Assembly (NCBI GenBank): GCA_017455785.1
Contig: JAFSYZ010000248.1
Location: forward strand, 1 to 12,539
Source: Candidatus Methanomethylophilaceae archaeon
Lineage (GTDB): Archaea; Thermoplasmatota; Thermoplasmata; Methanomassiliicoccales; Methanomethylophilaceae
DNA length: 12,539 bases
Direction of reading: 5' to 3'
The position numbers and the translations under genes were made by a program. Of the stretch, positions 6,001-11,017 are shown piece by piece (the first letter of the stretch is position 1; every line of letters starts with the position of its first letter). The notes beneath the pieces are model-generated. The model made no database searches, was not told the DNA's origin, and saw only the letters and a list, made by a program, of their open reading frames with translations.

Positions 6001-8109
6001 TCAGATTACCCTCGTTATACCGAAAAGGGCCAGTATTCCGATGACGACGCCTACGACCACCATGATCATGGTGTTGTCATCGGACTTCGTTTCTGGTTCT
6101 GGATCGGGTTCGGGCGTGACCGGATCCACCGTGAAGTTGAGCTCATCGGTGATTGCTCCTGCCGTACTGTTGTTGATCGTGGCTGTCAATGAGATGATGT
6201 GCTCCCCTTGGGATGGGGTCTCTTGAAGCTGACATTTTATCTGCGATCCCCCCTGGATCTGAACGCCGTCCAGTTTCCAGATAAAGGAACCCGTTATGTT
6301 GGACTGTTCAACTCCGTTCAGATAGAATTTGGCGGTGAATGTGTAGTCACCAAGGTATTGCTTGATGGTCACTGTCCATGTTGACCAGTGAGCATAGAGG
6401 ATTATGTTACTTTCAGGCGTATATTTGTCTCCAGCACCGCCTACTCTTGTTCCGCCAGTGGATTCAGTGAACCAACCCATGAAGGAACTGTCAGATTTTG
6501 TAGTACTTGGCAATTTTATCTCAGGAGATTCCGTAGTCGCTTCGATAGGAGCACATTCGGAACCTCCGTTGGTTATGAACTGCACCGTTATTGTCGTGGA
6601 TGTGTTAGGCGTCCAATGGGCCACCAAAGTGACATCACCCGAAGGAGTGTATGTATCTCCAGCATCTCCCACCAATTGAGTTCCGAGGTACCATCCATCG
6701 AACGTATAGTTGTTCTTAACTGTCGTCGGCAACGTTATCGATGGATGGGCCTCCATCCGATCGCAAGATGAACCTCCTTCCGCGTTGAAATCGACATAAA
6801 ATGTGTCGATCTTGTCGATCACATTGATATGTGCTACGATGGAGGTATTGGATGTGATCGTTCCGCTTGTGAGGCTCCAATGCGAGAACTGGTAGCTGTA
6901 CTGTGAATTGTCGTCATTAGGTATGGCCGTTACGATCTTGTCGGTCATGCCAGATTTTCTGAAAGTCAGTGTGGAACCCGAATCCGAGATTGATGTTCCT
7001 TCAGGAACGGAAATGCTCGTTGAGGTCACTCTTCCAGCATCGCTTGGACTGACCGCGAATGATACCGTATAGAAATTTACTGTACTATCGACCTGCCACA
7101 CTGCATAAAGTGTCCTTGAAGGATTTGAGGAGGATAATGTTACGCTATCTCCACCCACATAGCTGGAGGAAGAAGCATTTGAATCAAATGACCACCCTGA
7201 GAACTTATATCCCGCTTTAATCGGTGTGGTACTGGGTACGGTAAATGAATATGAAGTAAGGGTAACAGATGGTGATTTTTGAGTTTCTGGTGCGCCGCTA
7301 CCGCCATTCGCACTATATGACAACTGATAGACAACAGTAGGTCTTTGTGAGATCGTGACAGTAATCGTAAGATCTGATGTTATTGCTGTGTCTGAAGGTG
7401 TGTTTGGAGATATTGCAGATATTACATACAGCGTATTATCGCTGCAATGAGAATAGAATACTCTCCCATCGCTTAGATAAACATCATATCCAAAAGTATA
7501 GTAGGTTGTTCCTTCCGACACAGTGACATTAGAGACTATCTCCGAACCATAGGCATAGGTCCAATATCCTGAACCCCCTGTAGTTGCCAAAGTTATTGTG
7601 TATGTAGAAACTGGTGCATCGACAATATAGATCCTCTTTGTTGTGCTTCCATCTCCTACTTCTGTAGCATCGATTACAACATCGACATAACCATTGGTTG
7701 TAGCTGTTCCAATTAATCCACCATTGTATATGGATATGCCATGGCCAGACGTCACACTTTTAGCAAAAATCCTTATTCCATCTTCATTAAATTCAGGAAT
7801 GTTGACAGCTCCGCCGTTGGCTAAGTAATAATCTCCTACTTTGTTTGCAAACTCGTTTATAAGTAATCCTGAGAGTTCGGAAAGCGGATTGTCAACCGAA
7901 CCTGTGTCGTAATATATTGGTAGATTGGGATCTGCTGATTCACTATAGTTTTCAAGAGAGTCAATACCGATAGAATCATCATGGATGAAACTTTCATCGG
8001 CTGCTACATTATCCGTTCCTCTTTCTGAGAATACTACTGCTGATGATGCAGTTATCATCACTACAAAGGACAGGATAACAAGCATTCTGATCATTTTACC
8101 ACCATTCAT
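6001..8109 (-). CDS. Secreted InlB-repeat surface protein with C-terminal anchor (702 aa)
   Basis: Predicted adhesin-like surface protein and first gene of the train. Residues 1-28 are a signal peptide (IRMLVILSFVVMITASSAVVF). Residues 60-255 are a Gly/Ser/Tyr-rich region without a recognised domain. Three Listeria-Bacteroides (InlB B / Flg_new) repeats follow at about 260-339, 436-500 and 506-576, each with the NGG or EGG start, FxGW core and closing AxW. A divergent relative without those features lies at 345-430. A further beta domain and a Pro/Glu/Asp linker (663-677) lead to one helix (680-698). The ATG at 8109 has a GGTGAT ribosome site 6 bases upstream; an ATG at 8094 preceded by GGTGGTAA is an alternative. 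The N-terminal third uses more A/T-ending codons than the C-terminal part. Such proteins are typical of host-associated archaea and bacteria; the ligand is unknown. Confidence 0.88.
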   Translation of the reverse strand: MNGGKMIRMLVILSFVVMITASSAVVFSERGTDNVAADESFIHDDSIGIDSLENYSESADPNLPIYYDTGSVDNPLSELSGLLINEFANKVGDYYLANGGAVNIPEFNEDGIRIFAKSVTSGHGISIYNGGLIGTATTNGYVDVVIDATEVGDGSTTKRIYIVDAPVSTYTITLATTGGSGYWTYAYGSEIVSNVTVSEGTTYYTFGYDVYLSDGRVFYSHCSDNTLYVISAISPNTPSDTAITSDLTITVTISQRPTVVYQLSYSANGGSGAPETQKSPSVTLTSYSFTVPSTTPIKAGYKFSGWSFDSNASSSSYVGGDSVTLSSSNPSRTLYAVWQVDSTVNFYTVSFAVSPSDAGRVTSTSISVPEGTSISDSGSTLTFRKSGMTDKIVTAIPNDDNSQYSYQFSHWSLTSGTITSNTSIVAHINVIDKIDTFYVDFNAEGGSSCDRMEAHPSITLPTTVKNNYTFDGWYLGTQLVGDAGDTYTPSGDVTLVAHWTPNTSTTITVQFITNGGSECAPIEATTESPEIKLPSTTKSDSSFMGWFTESTGGTRVGGAGDKYTPESNIILYAHWSTWTVTIKQYLGDYTFTAKFYLNGVEQSNITGSFIWKLDGVQIQGGSQIKCQLQETPSQGEHIISLTATINNSTAGAITDELNFTVDPVTPEPDPEPETKSDDNTMIMVVVGVVIGILALFGITRVI
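6382..7332 (-). repeat. InlB B-type repeat array (three clear units, one divergent)
   Basis: This is the coding stretch for residues 260-576 of the 702-aa protein. Unit landmarks are SANGGSG...FSGW...YAVW, NAEGGSS...FDGW...VAHW and ITNGGSE...FMGW...YAHW. Between units one and two is a diverged segment ending FSHW...IVAHI. The second and third units are the most alike, sharing YTP before the strand that ends in AHW. Confidence 0.8.
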
Positions 8110-8157
8110 CTCAAATCACCTTTCGATTGTCCAAAGATTTCCTTGACGAACAATGGA

Positions 8158-8175
8158 TTGATAATAATATAAACA
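8158..8175 (-). promoter_or_regulatory. Putative TATA box of the surface-protein/DGR operon
   Basis: The minus strand reads TTTATATTATTA at 8173-8162. An archaeal start site about 25 bases further on (near 8140) would leave a leader of about 30 bases containing the GGTGAT ribosome site of the 702-aa gene. No purine-rich BRE is obvious. A second AT-rich stretch at about 8243-8255 could be an alternative box. Confidence 0.4.
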
Positions 8176-8184
8176 GGTGCAAAA

Positions 8185-8240
8185 ACAAGGAGACAAGGAG
8201 ACAAGGAGCTTGGGTGCCAAGGTCCCAAGGTCCTTGGTTT
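8185..8240. repeat. 8-bp periodic CAAGG/CTTGG repeat tract
   Basis: ACAAGGAG occurs three times back to back (8185-8208), CCAAGGTC twice (8217-8232), and the intervening and following octamers begin CTTGG (8209 and 8233). All seven octamers keep the same phase. The tract lies just upstream of the putative operon TATA box. This is where an activator or repressor array would sit, but a slippage-prone microsatellite is equally possible. Confidence 0.6.
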
Positions 8241-8261
8241 GACATTTAAATATATAGTAGA

Positions 8262-8310
8262 AGAACAAGAAAAAATGAATAAGCGGTTTTATTTATAATT
8301 ATAAAATAAA
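8262..8310 (-). terminator. AT-rich dyad and U-tract after the zinc-ribbon gene
   Basis: A 14-bp perfect AT palindrome (TTTATAATTATAAA, 8292-8305) lies immediately after the stop of the minus-strand gene. It is followed on that strand by a CATTTTTTCTTG tract (about 8265-8275). Archaeal termination commonly uses U-rich tracts, so this is a reasonable but unproven stop. Confidence 0.35.
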
Positions 8311-8952
8311 TCAGTACCTGTAGAACTCCATCAAAGTTGGTGCGATCGTAGGATGTAATCTGACTTCCAGGATCGTTCCGTCCTCTCTGACATACCAATC
8401 GTAATCATCGCACTCGAAATTGTACGCCAGAACCGTATCACTGTAGAAGTAGAACGCTGTGAAGGCCGTTCCCATCTCGCTCAGATACGGATACGATTTA
8501 AGCTTCTGTCTGATCTTCCACAGATCCGAACCAGGTATGAACTCCACTGACGATGAAATTGCCCAGTCTGGCCTTCTATCATCGGGATGATAACCCTCCG
8601 TGGATCTCGATGTGATCACTGGAGTGAACTCCTTCAGCTCACCGTCAACCACCTTTATGACAAGGGAACCCTCGTACACGGTCTTCCCGTCCTTGGTGTA
8701 CGTCGGTACCGCTTTGTAGTACCATGTACCGTTGACCGCCTCATCGTGATCGGATGTGTCGTAGGGTCCCAACGCCACTATGATCGCGAACATCGCGATG
8801 AACGTAAAGACCAACGTCAGCACGACCGTTAGAGCGATCGTCTTCTTCTTATCGTCCTTCTTCGGACCCTCGATCGGACCGTCAACGGCTATACCGCATT
8901 TGGTACAGTACTGACCGACGATCTCAGCTCCACAATTATTACAGAATGTCAT
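8311..8952 (-). CDS. Zinc-ribbon, single-pass membrane protein (213 aa)
   Basis: Residues 4-19 form a four-cysteine zinc ribbon (C4-x2-C7, C16-x2-C19). A Lys/Asp-rich linker (31-37) precedes one membrane helix (about 38-61, IALTVVLTLVFTFIAMFAII). The remaining 150 residues form a soluble, aromatic, mixed-charge domain that would lie outside if the ribbon is cytoplasmic. The segment from NGTWYYKAVPTYTKDGKTVYEG resembles small lipocalin-like or DUF domains, but I cannot name it. Such ribbon-plus-helix proteins are common in archaea and usually uncharacterised. It stands alone, separated from the surface operon by a repeat-rich gap. The ATG at 8952 gives the first Cys at residue 4 and has no strong ribosome site. 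Confidence 0.8.
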   Translation of the reverse strand: MTFCNNCGAEIVGQYCTKCGIAVDGPIEGPKKDDKKKTIALTVVLTLVFTFIAMFAIIVALGPYDTSDHDEAVNGTWYYKAVPTYTKDGKTVYEGSLVIKVVDGELKEFTPVITSRSTEGYHPDDRRPDWAISSSVEFIPGSDLWKIRQKLKSYPYLSEMGTAFTAFYFYSDTVLAYNFECDDYDWYVREDGTILEVRLHPTIAPTLMEFYRY

Positions 8953-8967
8953 TTAGCTCGCCGAAAA

Positions 8968-9135
8968 ATGACTATTTGCACCTGTTATTTAAGAAGTTTC
9001 TTTTTTGCGAAATACGAAAAGATATGGGCGGACTTCGGGGAAGAAATGGCGAACTACTCCCCCGAAAGGTCCATTGAAGAGATCATTTGGAGTGATGAGC
9101 CGAAACGATCTCTAAAGAACAGTATGCGTTTCTAG
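8968..9135 (+). CDS. Possible short ORF or gene remnant (55 aa)
   Basis: An ATG at 8968 opens 55 codons ending with TAG at 9133-9135. From residue 14 on it reads like a natural protein (FAKYEKIWADFGEE, then YSPERSIEEIIWSDEPK), whereas the first dozen residues overlap the promoter of the zinc-ribbon gene. An internal ATG at 9046 gives only 29 residues. It may be the surviving 3' end of an eroded gene. No family is recognised and there is no clear ribosome site. Confidence 0.2.
   Translation: MTICTCYLRSFFFAKYEKIWADFGEEMANYSPERSIEEIIWSDEPKRSLKNSMRF
8975..8997 (-). promoter_or_regulatory. Putative promoter of the zinc-ribbon gene with a conserved dodecamer
   Basis: The minus strand has a TATA-like CTTAAATAA followed by AACAGGTGCAAA (8986-8975). 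The same dodecamer occurs in the opposite orientation at 8172-8183, abutting the putative TATA box of the surface operon. An exact 12-base match at two promoter-proximal sites suggests a shared factor, although chance cannot be excluded. The expected start site would leave a very short leader. Confidence 0.35.
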
Positions 9136-9161
9136 TTTATATTTAAAATTATAATATAAAC
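9135..9161. promoter_or_regulatory. AT-rich 9-bp dyad
   Basis: GTTTATATT (9135-9143) and AATATAAAC (9153-9161) are perfect inverted arms around a 9-base AT spacer. Either arm could act as a TATA-like box, or the whole as an operator. No convincing gene starts at the proper distance on either strand, so its role is unclear. Confidence 0.3.
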
Positions 9162-9252
9162 CGATATGTCCGTTATTTCTGTTGAAAAACACTCGACGAA
9201 AAACGGATTTCAGGTATCGCCAATCGTACAAAAGCTACGAAAAAGATATTGT

Positions 9253-9281
9253 GCTGGCCGATGTGATGAACAACGGCCAGC
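9253..9281 (-). terminator. GC-rich stem-loop downstream of the 9290-9577 ORF
   Basis: GCTGGCCG and CGGCCAGC are exact complements with a 13-base loop. On the minus strand the stem is followed within about ten bases by CTTTTTC, giving an intrinsic-terminator-like layout 9 bases after the stop of the minus-strand ORF. Its presence mildly supports that ORF being a real transcription unit. Confidence 0.45.
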
Positions 9282-9289
9282 GATTGTGT

Positions 9290-9577
9290 TCATTCCTTCT
9301 TATCATCCCAATTCGTGAGGACCTTGGCATGAACGATCTTGGAACCGCCCTCTGTGAACTCCTGATCATTCTCCAGGATCTCCTCGGTCTCTGCGTTCGA
9401 TTCCTCATTCGTTGGCGGTTTCAGATTGCTTTCCTCTTTTGGTTCGCCTTTCAAAACATCACCTATGTCAGAAATCGTTGAATGAGTATGAATAATTGTG
9501 GTAAATAGTGTATTAATACGTGTATTAATACAATCTTCTAGATCATTGTCAATTGATGATCTTGTCGTGTACACCAT
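9290..9577 (-). CDS. Hypothetical acidic protein or gene fragment (95 aa)
   Basis: No family recognised. Residues 1-42 are Thr/Ile/Asn-rich with AT-rich codons and include an INTRINT segment encoded by a tandem DNA repeat. Residues 43-95 are very acidic and use host-style codons (GAG, ATC, CTG, AAG), from KGEPKEESN to AKVLTNWDDKKE. The abrupt change suggests that only the second half is old coding sequence, perhaps the 3' end of a gene whose 5' part was replaced. A TTG start near 9449 with GGTGAT before it is an alternative. A terminator-like stem follows the stop. It is divergent from the DUF4065 gene, and its 5' half overlaps the likely control region of that gene. Confidence 0.4.
   Translation of the reverse strand: MVYTTRSSIDNDLEDCINTRINTLFTTIIHTHSTISDIGDVLKGEPKEESNLKPPTNEESNAETEEILENDQEFTEGGSKIVHAKVLTNWDDKKE
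9508..9531. promoter_or_regulatory. Tandem GTGTATTAATAC pair, operator-like
   Basis: Two perfect 12-bp copies lie back to back, each holding the 10-bp palindrome GTATTAATAC. They sit about 90 bases upstream of the DUF4065 gene, roughly one helical turn apart, as expected for cooperative dimer binding. Nearby are an outlying inverted pair (GTATGAATA at 9486-9494 and TATTCATAC at 9597-9605) and a GATCAT/ATGATC dyad (9541-9561). Autorepression by the cassette is an inference. Confidence 0.4.
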
Positions 9578-9616
9578 TTTTATTGGTGAATAGACATATT
9601 CATACGAGGACTGAAG

Positions 9617-10072
9617 ATGGCGACTTCAAATGCTCTCGATATTGCGTATCATTTAGTAAAAAAATATGCGGATGAAGGAAAACCGCTGACCAATATCAAA
9701 TTACAGAAGTTGTTGTATTTCGCTTGGATTCTCCACTATAACAATACTGGTGAGAGATTATTTGATAACAAATTCTATGCCTGGAAATTTGGGCCTGTTG
9801 TTGAAGATGTTTACTATATGTATAGAACTTACGCCGCTATGCCGATTTACAGACCATTAGGGAAAACAGAACCTCAAATAAACAAGGAGTTAAAATCTCT
9901 CATTGATTTGGTTTTCAAAGAATATTCAAACAAAACTTTAACCGAGATCATAAAATTGGCTCATGATGAGTGTGGATCATGGAATAGCGTTTATAAAGAT
10001 GGCATCATGGACATAGAAATCCCATTTGATAGAATCATCAAATACGACTGTCCGAGGTTTAAACTTGAATGA
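9617..10072 (+). CDS. Panacea/DUF4065 (SocA-like) domain protein, putative antitoxin (151 aa)
   Basis: The sequence carries the family hallmarks. A helix with LTNIKLQKLLYFAWILH (24-40) corresponds to the tKLqKLlYfa motif, and FYAWKFGPVVEDVYYMYR (53-70) corresponds to the eAWkyGPVvpevY motif. A C-terminal helix with LAHDECGSWNSVYKDG resembles the family's usual end. The length is typical of single-domain members (about 150). SocA is a proteolysis adaptor/antitoxin, and Panacea domains are known as neutralising modules paired with many different toxins, so an antitoxin role fits. The ATG at 9617 has a GAGG site 8 bases upstream, and a TTTTTATT box (9577-9584) could be its promoter. The downstream gene overlaps it by 8 bases. 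AT-rich composition unlike the surface operon suggests acquisition. Regulator or chaperone roles other than antitoxin remain possible. Confidence 0.8.
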   Translation: MATSNALDIAYHLVKKYADEGKPLTNIKLQKLLYFAWILHYNNTGERLFDNKFYAWKFGPVVEDVYYMYRTYAAMPIYRPLGKTEPQINKELKSLIDLVFKEYSNKTLTEIIKLAHDECGSWNSVYKDGIMDIEIPFDRIIKYDCPRFKLE

Positions 10073-10778
10073 TTATTTAATTAAGCCTCTTGACGATGAA
10101 ATTGTCAACAATAAAAATGCAAAACTTCACTCCATTATAGAAAAACTTTCGAGTAGAGAGGATGTTTCTTCAATTTATGAAGAACTCTTACGCGATTTCA
10201 TAGAATTGTACTCTAATGAATATCGTCACATGTATTCTGAAATTGGACCCATGATGGAAGAACTTGACTTTCAGAAACGTGAATTATTAGTCGAGAATAT
10301 CGAAGTCTTTCGCAATCTGATCAAAAAGGACGATAGGGCGGCCCAGATTTACGGCAATATTCTAAAACTAAGTGATCACATGAGCCTTGAATCCCGTAGA
10401 GGAAATAAATCAAAAAAGAACAAGGAAGATATGGAAAAACTAGAGAAAAAGAACAAAGAACTCTCGGATAAATACGAAAACGCCATCATAAAAATTGAAA
10501 AACTACAAACCCAAAACGTAGCAATACTTGGGATTTTTTCTTCTATTGTTATTGCAATAACTGGAGGATTGACACTTTTCAACAACGCTGGAATAATCAT
10601 AGATCAGAATCCAGCAAATCAACTATTTGTTCTGTCTATGTGTTCTTTTATAATATTCAACCTTGTATTTGTGTTAATGATGTACATTCGGGGAATGGTA
10701 GATGACCTTCATTCTGATAAGATAAATTGGACATTATCCTTTAGAAGGAACTGGCCGATCCTTATAGCGCGAGTTTGA
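10065..10778 (+). CDS. Coiled-coil protein with two C-terminal membrane helices, putative toxin/effector (237 aa)
   Basis: Residues 1-110 look helical and soluble. Residues 111-148 are a highly charged coiled coil (KKNKEDMEKLEKKNKELSD). TM1 is about 151-172, with the VAILGIFSSIVIAITGG pattern that I recall from many bacterial two-helix effector-like proteins, and TM2 is about 186-208. No enzymatic motif is visible, so a membrane-acting effector paired with the DUF4065 protein is the likeliest reading. A TTG at 10065 is preferred because GAGG lies 8 bases upstream and it overlaps the end of the first gene, a coupled arrangement. A TTG at 10026 would add 13 residues. The last codons (GTT TGA) fall inside the terminal repeat of the adjacent insertion sequence, so the natural C-terminus was probably replaced. 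How much was lost is unknown. Base composition is AT-rich like its partner. Confidence 0.7.
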   Translation: MNDYLIKPLDDEIVNNKNAKLHSIIEKLSSREDVSSIYEELLRDFIELYSNEYRHMYSEIGPMMEELDFQKRELLVENIEVFRNLIKKDDRAAQIYGNILKLSDHMSLESRRGNKSKKNKEDMEKLEKKNKELSDKYENAIIKIEKLQTQNVAILGIFSSIVIAITGGLTLFNNAGIIIDQNPANQLFVLSMCSFIIFNLVFVLMMYIRGMVDDLHSDKINWTLSFRRNWPILIARV

Positions 10779-10784
10779 CATTTA
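10773..10784 (+). repeat. Left terminal inverted repeat of the IS
   Basis: GTTTGACATTTA matches the reverse complement of the right end (GTTTGACAGTTA) at 11 of 12 positions. Its first six bases supply the final Val codon and TGA stop of the upstream membrane protein gene. Confidence 0.7.
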
Positions 10785-10839
10785 CGCCTGATTGAGACCT
10801 AGCTATCGCTGAGATTGCTCGTTATCCGCAGGCCTCTGC

Positions 10840-11017
10840 CTCGTTCTCACTTACGGAAATGAGGGCTCAGAAGGTGTCCAAGTAGGTCTGATTCCTCGGG
10901 ATTCCGCCGATTTTGCCCTTGATCTTGGCTCTCAGGAGCCTGATCAGGGGCACGAAATTGCTGAATATGCGCCTCTTGGGCTCCCCTTCCTTCACCAGGA
11001 CCGTAAGTGAGAACGAG
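10840..11017. repeat. 17-bp perfect inverted repeat between IS tail and transposase 3' coding region
   Basis: The 17-base arm CTCGTTCTCACTTACGG at 10840-10856 (non-coding tail) is exactly complementary to 11001-11017, which encodes part of the GSFSLTV segment of the transposase. The spacing is 144 bases. In the transposase mRNA the 3' tail can therefore base-pair with its own coding end. Confidence 0.7.

Larger units (their letters stand above)
8953..9289. other. Gene-poor AT-rich intergenic region
   Basis: Apart from the putative zinc-ribbon promoter, the doubtful 55-aa ORF, a 9-bp AT dyad (9135-9161) and a GC-rich stem (9253-9281), I see no gene, RNA gene or array here. The longest plus-strand frame crossing its right end (from 9182) has unnatural composition and is antisense to the ORF at 9290-9577. 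Confidence 0.5.

Noticed and set aside
5602..6192. 196-codon plus-strand frame
   Set aside because: It lies antisense across two well-supported minus-strand genes, has no ribosome site and no recognisable domain. It is a shadow.
8185..8240. CRISPR array
   Set aside because: The repeat unit is only 8 bp with no unique spacers.
9182..9481. 99-codon plus-strand frame
   Set aside because: It is antisense to the acidic minus-strand ORF, its hydrophobic Leu/Phe-rich end is the typical mirror of an acidic frame, and it lacks a start context.
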